Assembly (NCBI RefSeq): GCF_000021945.1 | Contig: NC_011831.1 | Location: 3,299,353-3,363,352 of the forward strand | Reading direction: 5' to 3' | DNA length: 64,000 nucleotides | Source: Chloroflexus aggregans DSM 9485 | Lineage (GTDB): Bacteria > Chloroflexota > Chloroflexia > Chloroflexales > Chloroflexaceae | Position numbers and translations under genes: made by a program | In this document: positions 22,830 through 32,100 of the stretch, one piece after another | Position numbering within the stretch: the first letter of the stretch is position 1 | Layout: the number at the start of each line of letters is the position of its first letter | Notes under the pieces: generated by a model | Told to the model about the DNA's origin: nothing | Seen by the model: the letters and a program-made list of their open reading frames with translations, nothing else | The model's database searches: none

Positions 22830-24239
22830 TCACAGAGGCCATTGTGTCGGGTGGATCGCAGGCTCCTGTTCATAGGACGTTGCCGGTGATAGCGGTGACG
22901 CCACCGGCACACGAAAACTGACCGTAGTACCGTGCCCAAGCTGACTTGTGGCCCAAATTTGACCACCGTGGGCTTCGACCAATCGACGGGCGATTGCCAG
23001 CCCTAACCCGGCACCACCACTGCTACGAGTGCGGGAGCGGTCCGACCGGTAGAATCGGTCGAAGATGTGTGGCAGATCGGCAGAATCGATCCCACTACCG
23101 GTGTCACGCACGTGAAACGTAACGTTGTCGGCATCGGCGGTGACGGCAAGGTTGATCTCGCCACCGGGTGGGGTGTGGCGAAGAGCATTGCTGATCAGGT
23201 TGCCCAACACTTGAGCGATCCGTTGTGGATCAACATCAACATCGGGCAAATCGGAGGGGATGGTTGTGGTAAGGGCGACCTTACGTTCGGTGGCGCTTTG
23301 CGTAAACGAGCGGATTGCCTCGTTAACCAGCATCACCGGCGAGACGGTTTCCCGGTAGAGTGGTAGTTGGCCGGCATCGGCCAGTGCCAGCAAGTGTAAG
23401 TCGTTGATCAGCCGTTCGAGGAGTGCTACTTCGGCAAGGAGGGCTTCGATCTGTTCGTCGTCAGCTTCGTATACGCCGTCTTGAATGCCCTCAAGCCGTC
23501 CTTTGATGATCGAAAGCGGCGTGCGCAGTTCGTGAGCGATGTCGGCAGTGAGTTGCCGGCGCTGCTGGTCGGCCTGTTGTAACGCGGCAGCCATGCGGTT
23601 GAAACTGGCAGCCAGATCGGCTAGCTCGCGCACGTTGGCCGGTTGGACGCGACTGCTGTGATCGCCGGCAGCGATGGCGTGGGCGGCAGCACTAATGTGT
23701 CGGAGAGGCGTACTGAGTTGGCGTGAGAAGATGGTGGCGAGGACAAGTAAGATGGTCATCAACCCGGCGCCGGCCCCGATAATGCCAAGCAAGATCGTCC
23801 GCCGATCAACGCTACCGACCGGAAATGCTTCTTCATCGTCGACGACCGAAATCACCAGCGTCCCCACTTGCCGACCGTCAACAATAATCGGAATACGGCG
23901 TACAGCTTCGTTGCCGCGTAAAATGGGTGGACGACGGCGACCGGCGACGATCCGGCCATTGGCATCGAGAAGCCATGTCGAACCTTTGATGTCACCGAAG
24001 CCCTGCGGTAGCGGACCCATCTGTCGCTCGACGTCACGCCACGAACCGGTTTGACGGTAGTAGGCTGCCAGTTCGGTGGCTCGTGCTCGTGCCGCCATCT
24101 CGGCTTCCATCCAACGCCGCTCGCCCGGATTGGCCTGACCCATCACCAGCCAAAACGATAAGACCATGCCGCTAATACCGAGCACGATCACGAGTGCGAA
24201 GGCGGTGAGCATTAGATTAAAGAGTCGCGGTGGGCGCAT
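22830..24239 (-). CDS. Sensor histidine kinase (HAMP, HisKA, HATPase)
   Basis: A 469-residue inner-membrane kinase. It has an N-terminal helix (FNLMLTAFALVIVLGISGMVLSFWLVM), an extracytoplasmic sensor of about 120 residues, and a second helix (ILLGIIGAGAGLMTILLVLATIF). Then come a HAMP linker, the H-box ADIAHELRTPLSIIKGRLEG with the phospho-accepting His, N-box VLGNLISNALRHTP, G1 VRDTGSGID and G2 SGGAGLGLAIARRLVEAHGG. The profile is BaeS-like. Reading can be extended to a TTG at 24251, but the ATG at 24239 has GAGG at 6 bp. It is downstream of its likely partner regulator, 194 bp away, an unusually wide gap for such a pair. The signal is unknown. Confidence 0.92.
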   Translation of the reverse strand: MRPPRLFNLMLTAFALVIVLGISGMVLSFWLVMGQANPGERRWMEAEMAARARATELAAYYRQTGSWRDVERQMGPLPQGFGDIKGSTWLLDANGRIVAGRRRPPILRGNEAVRRIPIIVDGRQVGTLVISVVDDEEAFPVGSVDRRTILLGIIGAGAGLMTILLVLATIFSRQLSTPLRHISAAAHAIAAGDHSSRVQPANVRELADLAASFNRMAAALQQADQQRRQLTADIAHELRTPLSIIKGRLEGIQDGVYEADDEQIEALLAEVALLERLINDLHLLALADAGQLPLYRETVSPVMLVNEAIRSFTQSATERKVALTTTIPSDLPDVDVDPQRIAQVLGNLISNALRHTPPGGEINLAVTADADNVTFHVRDTGSGIDSADLPHIFDRFYRSDRSRTRSSGGAGLGLAIARRLVEAHGGQIWATSQLGHGTTVSFRVPVASPLSPATSYEQEPAIHPTQWPL

Positions 24240-24433
24240 ACGCAGCCTCAATATTCGATTCGCTGTGCCTCGTTCAGCTCATCGTGTAGTGTGCGGTGTT
24301 GGTAGCCGGCAGTGAATCTGGACGCCAGACGGAGTAGCGCCACATGGGATGCTGATACCGACAATGATGAGTCTCGATGGGCGTTGACGATTGACGTATA
24401 TATGCGCCGGGCCGGAATGCCATCTCGCCATTA

Positions 24434-25144
24434 TCACTGATTATATGCATCCGGTTCGGCAAACTTGTACCCGACGCCGTACACCGTCAAAATGAGGCGT
24501 GGTGGGCCATTTGGATCAGGCTCGATCTTACGACGCAGATTTTTAATATGGGCATCGATGGTGCGGTCGAAACCGATATAGTTGGTATTATAGATGCGAT
24601 CAAGCAATTGGGCACGGGTGAACGGTCGTCCTGGCGCACTGGCAAGAATGGTGAGCAACTCAAACTCGGTAGCAGTCAGCTCAATGATCTCATTATCGCG
24701 ACGAACGATTCGCCGTTCGAGATCGATGGTCAATCGGCCGGCTTGTATCACCTTTGTCGGTTGGAGGTGCCCTTCAATCCGTCGAAGTACTGCGCGCACA
24801 CGCGCAACCAGTTCACGTGGGCTGAAGGGTTTGGTGATGTAATCGTCGGCACCTAATTCAAGGCCGATCAAGCGGTCGGTCTCTTCGACGCGCGCGGTGA
24901 GCATGATGATCGGTACGCCGGCGGTGAGCGGATCTTGACGGAGTGCGCGTGTAACGTCTAGTCCGTCCATCCCAGGCAACATCAAATCGAGCACGATCAG
25001 CGATGGGTGCTCTTGGCGGGCCAATCGCAGCGCGCTGGGTCCATCGCCGGCGCTGATCACGTGGAAGCCGGCTCGTTCGAGGTAGTCGCGGGCAATTTTG
25101 ACGATGCCGGGTTCATCATCAACAACTAGAATCGTTCGCTTCAT
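24434..25144 (-). CDS. OmpR/PhoB-family response regulator
   Basis: A 236-residue two-domain regulator. The receiver contains VVDDEPG (acidic pair), LIVLDLMLPGMDG (phospho-acceptor Asp), MLTARVEETDR (Thr/Ala switch) and DDYITKPFSPRELVARV (Lys). The C-terminal winged helix has LTATEFELLTILASAPGRPFTRAQLLD, FDRTIDAHIKNLRRKIEPD and the closing VYGVGYKF. Orientation and proximity pair it with the histidine kinase downstream. The small GRGERGP membrane protein lies 96 bp upstream and is a candidate target or co-operon member. Confidence 0.95.
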   Translation of the reverse strand: MKRTILVVDDEPGIVKIARDYLERAGFHVISAGDGPSALRLARQEHPSLIVLDLMLPGMDGLDVTRALRQDPLTAGVPIIMLTARVEETDRLIGLELGADDYITKPFSPRELVARVRAVLRRIEGHLQPTKVIQAGRLTIDLERRIVRRDNEIIELTATEFELLTILASAPGRPFTRAQLLDRIYNTNYIGFDRTIDAHIKNLRRKIEPDPNGPPRLILTVYGVGYKFAEPDAYNQ

Positions 25145-25240
25145 GGATCACTCGCAGCGTCTCGATACGGGAGCGAGAGCGGGTTTTGGGGTCAGCCACA
25201 AACCCGCTCTGTGATGATCAATCCTACTCGACTGCCAGCG

Positions 25241-25753
25241 CTACTCAACCCGTGGGTCGTGACCGGCTGGGGTGAGAGGTGGAGTCGGTGGCGTATTCGG
25301 TGGGGTAGCAGCCGGTGGATTCTGACGTTGGCGGAAGATGCGAATCCCAAGCCAGACCAAGAGCGCCAGTGCAGCCAGTTTGAGGAGACCATCGATGAGG
25401 CGGAAGAGGCCGCCGAAGAAACCGCCGAACCAACCCTTACCACCCATTATACCGGGCATACCCCAACCAGGCATAGGTGCAAACCCACGCTCGCCCCGTC
25501 CGTACCAGCCGGGTGCGGCCGGGCCACGCTCGCCCCGTCCCTGCCAACCGGGCACTATCGGGCCACGCTCGCCCCGTCCGTGCCAGGCGGGTGGCGCAGC
25601 CGGTGGGATTTGCGGATTTGACCAGTTGGGGACACGCCACATCATCCATGTCGCCCGCTGGCTCATGGCCATGCTCCCAAACGCCACAATCAGGGCGAAG
25701 ATCGATATGCCGAGTGCTAGCCATGCCGGCCAGTTGAGACGTCGTTGTTCCAT
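25241..25753 (-). CDS. Small membrane protein with GRGERGP repeats
   Basis: A 170-residue protein I cannot assign to a family. It has an N-terminal membrane helix (WLALGISIFALIVAFGSMAMS), then a Trp/Pro/Gly-rich segment with three spaced repeats of the type W(H/Q/Y)GRGERG(P/F) at about residues 57-90. A Gly/Trp/Met-rich stretch, GWGMPGIMGGKGWFGGFFGGLF, comes next, then a second helix (LLKLAALALLVWLGIRIF) and a Pro/Thr-rich tail. Similar Gly-rich envelope proteins are often controlled by BaeSR-like systems, and this gene precedes the response regulator in the same direction. Role in envelope stress sensing is only inferred from context. Confidence 0.6.
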   Translation of the reverse strand: MEQRRLNWPAWLALGISIFALIVAFGSMAMSQRATWMMWRVPNWSNPQIPPAAPPAWHGRGERGPIVPGWQGRGERGPAAPGWYGRGERGFAPMPGWGMPGIMGGKGWFGGFFGGLFRLIDGLLKLAALALLVWLGIRIFRQRQNPPAATPPNTPPTPPLTPAGHDPRVE

Positions 25754-25868
25754 AAAGCCGTTCTCCTTTCCAGTGTTGCATTGTATCAGCTTCGTTGATC
25801 AGGATACTTGCCAATTGTGAAGATCGCGTGAAGAGATAGTAGATTCTTTGTTGTCCGACCGGTTTGGA

Positions 25869-28853
25869 TTAACCTCCCTGTCGTGCAATAAAACTCTCGC
25901 CGAGAATAGCATCGAGTCGCTCCAGAAAGACGGTGGTTGCGGCGAGATCGAAGGTAAGTGGTGGGCGAATCTTCAACACGTTGTCGGCTGGACCTTCGGT
26001 GCCGATGAGGATGCGTTCGGCGCGTAGACGCTCTCGCACATAACGAGCAGCCGCGGTTGCTGGTGTGCGTGTTGTACGATCGGTAACCAACTCAACGCCG
26101 ATAAATAGGCCCATTCCCCGCACATCACTAATAACGGGATGGCGGTGTTGTAGGTCACGCAGACCGGTGAGCAGGACTTGACCAACGCAGTGAGCGTTAT
26201 CCATCAGGCCTTCTTCGTCGATGATGCGCAGCACTTCGCGGCCGATGACACAAGAGAGCGTACTGCCGCCAAACGTCGAGAAGAATTCGAGGCCGTTATC
26301 GAAGGCACGGGCGATCTCAACGGTTGTGATCACCGCTCCGATAGGGTGCCCATTGCCGAGCGGTTTGCCGAGTACCACGATATCAGGCACTACCCCTTGG
26401 CTCTCGAACGCCCAATAGTGCGTACCGAGTCGTCCCAATCCGGTCTGCACTTCGTCGGCAATGCAAACACCGCCGGCGGCGCGAATACGTTGATACACTG
26501 CAGCGAGGTAGCCGGGTGGAGGAATAATCTGTCCGGCGACGCTGGGGAAGGTCTCGGCGATGAAGCCGGCGAGTTTGCCACCGCGTGTAGCGATCCGTTC
26601 GATGGCTTGATCAACTTCAGCGGCGTAGCGGGGGCCATCGTGGCCGTAAGGGCCACGGTAGGGGTCGGGAGCCATGACTACCTCTACCCAGTCGGGCTTA
26701 CCGTTGCCGGCAGGGTGGTTGAACTTGTAGGCCGAGATGGCGATTGCACCGGTGGTGTGGCCATGATAGCCGTGGTCGATGGTAATCATATCGTGCCCAC
26801 CGGTGTAGGTGCGCGCTAACCGTAACGCCAGTTCGTTGGCTTCGGAGCCGGAGTTGACGAAGAAACAGACACTCAATGATGGAGGCAGTTTGGCGAGCAG
26901 TTCGTGGGCAAATGCGATCTGAGCCGGGTGTAGATAGCGTGTGTTGGTGTTGAGCAGACGAAGTTGTTGCGCTGCGACTGCTTGGATGCGCGGGTGCGCA
27001 TGGCCGACGTGAGGAACATTGTTGTAGGCGTCGAGATACGTTTGGCCGTACTCATCGAATAGATAGTGACGCCAGCCCCGTAAGAAGGTGCATGGTTCGC
27101 GGTAACTCAAGCGCAAATTGCCGGCAAAGTGTGTGCGTCGTTCATGTAGGAGACTGACCTGATCGAGCGGTTGGTAGGCGACGCGCTCGTCCGGGAGGTT
27201 CAGCAGGGCTGCCGGATTAGGGCAAACCGCGTGCCACCAGGTCCATTCACTAGCAGCCGCAACACCGGGCCAGTGTCCGGCAACGGCGTCGTAGAGTAGG
27301 ATCAGTTGAAAGTGGAGATGTGGTTGCCATCCGCCGTTGTTGCTGTTCATACCGAGGGCGGCAAACAGTTGCCCGGCAGCAATGTGCTGGCCGACGGTGA
27401 GACGTTTGAAGCAGATTGGTTCGAGATGGCCGTAGAGGGTGTAGAACGGATCACCGTTTGGAGTGTAGTGCTTGAGGATGACCAAACCACCGTAATCGAG
27501 TCGGTCGGAGAGATGTTCGACGGCCACGACTTCGCCATCGAGTGGAGCGCAGACCGGAGTGCCGGGCGGAGCAAACAGATCGACGCCGAGATGGATGGTG
27601 CGGCGTTCGGCCAGCGGTTGGGGAGCGGTCCAGAATGTGGCAGCGGTATAGATAAGGCGTGGCTCACCGTAACGGCCAATGCATACACCGGTGTTGCTAC
27701 CGGTCAGTGCTTCAGCTTCTGTTGTCGTGAGCTGGAACGGATCCTGCGGCAGCGGTGCTTCACCGACCGCAAGGCTGATCACCGGAACCGTGGCTAGATC
27801 GCAGCCGATCACCGGTGCAAAGCGACCACGTTGCGCATCAAGCCAGACCATAACCCGTTCGGCAGCGTCGGATATTGGCAAGTTGCAAATAGCGCGTAAA
27901 CGGGCAGCAACTAGTGCGGGGTTATTGTGGGCGGTTGCAGCCAGCAAGCGCCACGCCGGTGCTTCCGAGATCGTTACGTAGGGGTCATCGGGGCGTTGTT
28001 GTTTCATCAGCGCCGAGTTGACCACGCTTACCGCCAATCGGGTGCGGATCAGCGGCCAGATCAGATCGATCTCGGCAGCGGTCAGCGGCCAGACGCTATG
28101 GTACCCGGCAACCAACTCGCCTAGTGTCCGTATGGGATCGGGTTGGTCAAACAGGGCATACGCCGCCGCGATCGCGAGTTCGCAGACGCGCGGTGCAGCG
28201 CACAAATCGCCGAAGTCAAGAATACCACTCAGGGTTAAATGACCATAGCTATCGGCCATGACGAGCAGGTTGTAGTCGTTAAGGTCGTTGTGAATAATCG
28301 TAAGTGGTAGTTGCAGCAGGTTTGGACGCAGATCGGTGTAGGCGGCAAGTGCAGTAGCGGCAAGGTCGCGTTGGGTGGGGTCGGTGATGGCAGCGAGGGC
28401 GGTGGTAGCCCAATCAGCTTGAAGCAGATTCCACTTGAGTGGTCGGTGCAGGGTGGGATGGGTAAAGCTACCCAGTGCCTGATCGAGCCGAGCAGCTTGC
28501 CGGCCTACTTCGGTGTGCAAGGTGGTGGTGCGAGGGCGGAAGGTAGCATAGTGTTCGCCCGGCAGTGCGGTGATCAGCCAGATGAGCCGATCTTGCTCGG
28601 CGACAAACCGCTCACCGGTGGTGGTGCGGATCAAGCGTGGAACAGGAAGATCGGGCGCAACAACGGCGAGGTGTTCCAACGCTGCACACTGGAGATCAAC
28701 GAGTGTCGGATCGCAGTGCGGACGCATGACCTTCAACACGTACTGCATGCCATCGCTCGCAGTAACGAGCAGGTTGAGATCATATTCACCGGGGAGTGAT
28801 GTTACCGTGCCGTGGATGTGGTAGTGGCGGGCAAGGGCGGTTGACCATGGCAT
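25869..28853 (-). CDS. Trifunctional fusion: APH-type kinase, M23 domain and class III aminotransferase
   Basis: A 994-residue fusion. Residues 1-340 are an aminoglycoside-phosphotransferase/homoserine-kinase-like domain with [13 protein letters not shown] (catalytic HxD, near 190) and ILDFGD (metal Asp, near 212). Residues about 400-530 form a peptidase M23 (LytM-like) domain with [13 protein letters not shown] (HxxxD) and HLHFQL, so the zinc site is complete. Residues about 590-985 are a fold-type I class III PLP aminotransferase with [30 protein letters not shown] and the PLP lysine in [12 protein letters not shown]. The kinase/aminotransferase pair matches the human AGPHD1 plus AGXT2L logic (phosphorylate an amino alcohol or hydroxylysine, then phospho-lyase), so a kinase-phospholyase is the likely function. 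No signal peptide is seen. Substrate unknown. Confidence 0.85.
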   Translation of the reverse strand: MPWSTALARHYHIHGTVTSLPGEYDLNLLVTASDGMQYVLKVMRPHCDPTLVDLQCAALEHLAVVAPDLPVPRLIRTTTGERFVAEQDRLIWLITALPGEHYATFRPRTTTLHTEVGRQAARLDQALGSFTHPTLHRPLKWNLLQADWATTALAAITDPTQRDLAATALAAYTDLRPNLLQLPLTIIHNDLNDYNLLVMADSYGHLTLSGILDFGDLCAAPRVCELAIAAAYALFDQPDPIRTLGELVAGYHSVWPLTAAEIDLIWPLIRTRLAVSVVNSALMKQQRPDDPYVTISEAPAWRLLAATAHNNPALVAARLRAICNLPISDAAERVMVWLDAQRGRFAPVIGCDLATVPVISLAVGEAPLPQDPFQLTTTEAEALTGSNTGVCIGRYGEPRLIYTAATFWTAPQPLAERRTIHLGVDLFAPPGTPVCAPLDGEVVAVEHLSDRLDYGGLVILKHYTPNGDPFYTLYGHLEPICFKRLTVGQHIAAGQLFAALGMNSNNGGWQPHLHFQLILLYDAVAGHWPGVAAASEWTWWHAVCPNPAALLNLPDERVAYQPLDQVSLLHERRTHFAGNLRLSYREPCTFLRGWRHYLFDEYGQTYLDAYNNVPHVGHAHPRIQAVAAQQLRLLNTNTRYLHPAQIAFAHELLAKLPPSLSVCFFVNSGSEANELALRLARTYTGGHDMITIDHGYHGHTTGAIAISAYKFNHPAGNGKPDWVEVVMAPDPYRGPYGHDGPRYAAEVDQAIERIATRGGKLAGFIAETFPSVAGQIIPPPGYLAAVYQRIRAAGGVCIADEVQTGLGRLGTHYWAFESQGVVPDIVVLGKPLGNGHPIGAVITTVEIARAFDNGLEFFSTFGGSTLSCVIGREVLRIIDEEGLMDNAHCVGQVLLTGLRDLQHRHPVISDVRGMGLFIGVELVTDRTTRTPATAAARYVRERLRAERILIGTEGPADNVLKIRPPLTFDLAATTVFLERLDAILGESFIARQGG

Positions 28854-29041
28854 TGGGTATCCTCCGTTTTAGCTGATAATACCACAATGCAAAGACGCTG
28901 GGGTTATAGAGTTTACGGGAGAGTATGGCATATCACCCGCTACTGAGACCAAGGTAATTCGTCGCGATCAAGTTATTCGATCAGGATGGGGGGCCGTAAC
29001 GATGGGGACGAGGGTCAATGCGCACGGTCCGATGCAGGGAC

Positions 29042-29062
29042 GGGAATGGGGATGGGGATGGG
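29042..29062 (+). other. Potential G-quadruplex tract
   Basis: Four runs of three or four G separated by loops of 3, 2 and 2 bases on the plus strand (GGGAAT, GGGGAT, GGGGAT, GGG), embedded in a wider G(A/T)-rich stretch. It lies about 190 bp upstream of the fusion-enzyme gene. Confidence 0.5.
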
Positions 29063-29091
29063 CAATCGGGATCGGCGATGGGATGTGGATG

Positions 29092-29141
29092 GGAACGTAA
29101 ACGTAGAGACGCACGGCCGTGCGTCTCTACGTTTACGTTCC
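29092..29141. repeat. Perfect 50-bp palindrome downstream of the amylase gene
   Basis: Two perfect 25-bp arms with no loop. The arm starts GGAACGTAAACG and continues GTAGAGACGCACGG, sharing GTAGAGACG with the rpoBC palindrome. It starts 17 bp past the amylase stop codon and is followed by GTTTTGTTG on the plus strand. It probably blocks transcription as well as being a dispersed repeat. Confidence 0.8.
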
Positions 29142-29157
29142 GTTTTGTTGCCCGCGA

Positions 29158-32100
29158 TTACCGTATGATTACCGGGATATAAATCCAATATGACGGTGCG
29201 GTAATAACCGACGTCGGCGTCGGTGTGGCCGTCGCGGTCGGGGTGGCCGTCGCGGTCGGCGTGTTGGTCGGGGTGTTGGTCGCCGTGGGCGTGTTGGTGG
29301 GTGTGTTGGTCGGCGTGTTGGTGGGCGTGTTGGTCGGCGTGGGCGTGTTGGTGGGCGTGTTGGTCGGGGTGTTGGTCGCCGTGGGCGTGTTGGTCGGCGT
29401 GGGCGTGTTGGTCGGGGTGTTGGTCGCCGTGGGCGTGTTGGTCGGCGTGGGCGTGTTGGTCGGGGTGTTGGTCGCCGTGGGCGTGTTGGTCGCCGTGGGC
29501 GTGTTGGTCGCCGTGGGCGTGTTGGTGGGCGTGTTGGTGGGCGTGTTGGTCGCCGTGGGCGTGTTGGTCGGCGTGGGCGTGTTGGTGGGTGTGTTGGTGG
29601 GCGTGTTGGTCGGCGTGGGCGTGTTGGTCGCCGTGGGCGTGTTGGTGGGCGTGTTGGTTGGGGTGTTGGTCGCCGTGGGCGTGTTGGTCGGGGTGTTGGT
29701 CGCCGTGGGCGTGTTGGTGGGCGTGTTGGTGGGTGTGTTGGTCGGCGTGTTGGTCGGCGTATTGGTCGCCGTGGGCGTGTTGGTCGCCGTGGGCGTGTTG
29801 GTGGGCGTGTTGGTGGGCGTGTTGGTCGGGGTGTTGGTCGCCGTCGGCGTGTTGGTGGGTGTGTTGGTCGGCGTGTTGGTCGGCGTGTTGGTCGGCGTGT
29901 TGGTCGCGGTCGGCGTGTTCGTCGGCGTGGCGGTGGGTACAATCGGTGCAAAGTTTGCCGTGAGTGTGCGGTTTCCTGTCGCCATAAAGCTGTAGCTGGC
30001 CGTAGTCGCCACGATCGTTGCCCCTTCCGTCCAGTTAACGAAGGTGTAGCCGCTGGCCGGCGTCGCATTGACCGTTACCACTGCGCCGTGCGGGTAGGCG
30101 CCGCCACCGCTGACGGTGCCGCCGCTGGCCGGTTCGGCGCTGACCGTGATCTGGTAGCTTGGCCGTGCGTTAATGTGGATGGCGAACGCATCACGTGCGG
30201 CCAGTGTGTAGTTGACGATCTGCCCACTCCCGTTCACTTCAATCAACGTGCTGGCCGGGGCTGGCGTGGTTGTACCCGGCAGCACGCAGATTCCTCCTAC
30301 GAAGTCATATTTGGTGATGTCACAGTAGAAGCCGGCGGGTAAGCTGGTTTGGTAGGTGGTGGTGGCTGCCGTTGTAGTGTTGTTGATCGCGACAAAGCCT
30401 TTGTTCCCACGTCCAAACGCGATGTGGTTGCTCGGTGTGCCGCCGATGTTTTGCCAGTCGGAGATCGGCTCGCCCGCGGTTGTCTGACGGAATTGCACCA
30501 TGTTGGCAATCGCCGGGTGGCGATGCTCGCAGACCCACGTGCCGAGGTCGGCGCTTGTTACCGGGTTGGGGTAGTTACCTGAACAGTTGGCTGGGTATGC
30601 GCCTGCCACCTGTCCCGGTCCGTAGACCGGGCGAGTGTCGGCTCCGAGTCCAGGCCCCCACGTGATACCGCCGTCGTTGCTGCTCGGTGGACCAAGGCTG
30701 TCGCCGGCGTTGCTATTGGGGTTGGTTGTCCAGTAGTAGCTCGACATCACCGATGGGTGGCCGTAGGGTTGGGCCAAGGTGAAGACGTTGGCCAGCAGGT
30801 GAGTGCGGCCATCACGGTGATCGACGACGCATGCGCCGCCGGGGCCGTGACCACGTTGGTTGTCGTGGTTATCAACGAAGATTTGGGCAAAGCGCGATGG
30901 CAAGAGGCCACTCGTAAAAGATTGGAGACTGCTGAGTGAGCCGCCGCAGTTGAAGTTGTTACCAATAACGCTGATGCTGTAGGCGAATTCGGTTGCGTCG
31001 CCGTAAGGGGTGTATTCCCAGTCGCGGATGCGTTCCGCCGGATCCATGTCGATCACTTCGCTGAAGATGTAGGGTTGCCCACCGCCGGGTAGGGTGAGGC
31101 CGTTGAGGATCGCGCCGACGTCGTGGGCGGCCATGTGCTTGGCAGCATCGATACGGAAGCCGCGCACGCCGGCGTTGAGCAAGGCTTGCAGGTAGTTACG
31201 CAGCTTGGTCTGAACTGCCGCTTTGCCGGTGTCAAGATCGGGTAACCCGGCCAGTTGGCAGCGTTGTACCTGATAGCGGTCTTGATAGTTGGTAATCAGA
31301 CAATCAGGATGGAAGTCGTCAGGTGTGTATTGGGTACCGTAGAATCGGTTGGCGGCCGGTTGTGATTTGTATTGAGTGCCTGCTGTGCCGGTTGGTGGGC
31401 TACCCACTTCGATGTCGGCCATGTGATTGATCACCGCGTCAACGATCACAGCGACGCCGGCACTATTACAGGCGTTCACCATCTGTTGGAACTCGGCCCA
31501 CGTACCGCTGCGACTGGTGAAGCGGCTGGTGTCGTGGGTGACCGGCTGATAGCGCGCCCACCACGGGAAATCGTTGGCCGGGTTGCCACCAAGATCGGCG
31601 GTGGGTACAATGTGTTCGTTCGGTGGTGAGACCTGTACACCGGTGTAGCCCTTCTGACCGAGGAAGGTGCATTCTTTAGCGACATCGGTCCAGCGCCACT
31701 CGAACAGGTGAACGAAGACACCGCCGGTTGGTTCGGGAGCCGGATCGGTAGTTGGGATGATCGTGAGCAGGCCGTCGCCTTGATCATTATCGGCCGGGTT
31801 GCCGTTAATGTCGTAGCTGTCGGCTTTCCATTTACGTCCGGTTTCGGCTGTCTTCTTACAATACGCGGTAAAGCCATACGTGCCGTGGGCGAGACTCTCG
31901 ATCACCGTTTTCGGAATCGTCGCCCTATACTCATCATTATTACCGATGTCAGTGTTGTAAGTCATCGGAAGGTCGGTCCACGGTTGCCCATAACGGCCCC
32001 AATGCAAGAAACACTCGATTCCAGCACCTTGCCCGGCGCCCGGCGTCACTCCCGCTTCGTAGACCTGCACGAAGACATCGAAGCCGGCGGGTGCGAAGCT

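Larger units (their letters stand above)
28854..29157. other. Intergenic region between the fusion enzyme and pullulanase-amylase
   Basis: 304 bp with no coding character. It contains a G-quadruplex-capable tract (29042-29062) and a perfect 50-bp palindrome (29092-29141). Confidence 0.6.

Noticed and set aside
26178-26819. 213-codon plus-strand ORF antisense to the aminotransferase domain
   Set aside because: Overlaps PLP-domain coding sequence; no family features.
29223-30068. Long ORFs in three other frames across the stalk tract (WACWSG-, VGVLV- and RPTRP-type peptides)
   Set aside because: Automatic consequence of a 12-bp repeat unit; no start signals; the PTNTPT frame is continuous with a real exported enzyme.
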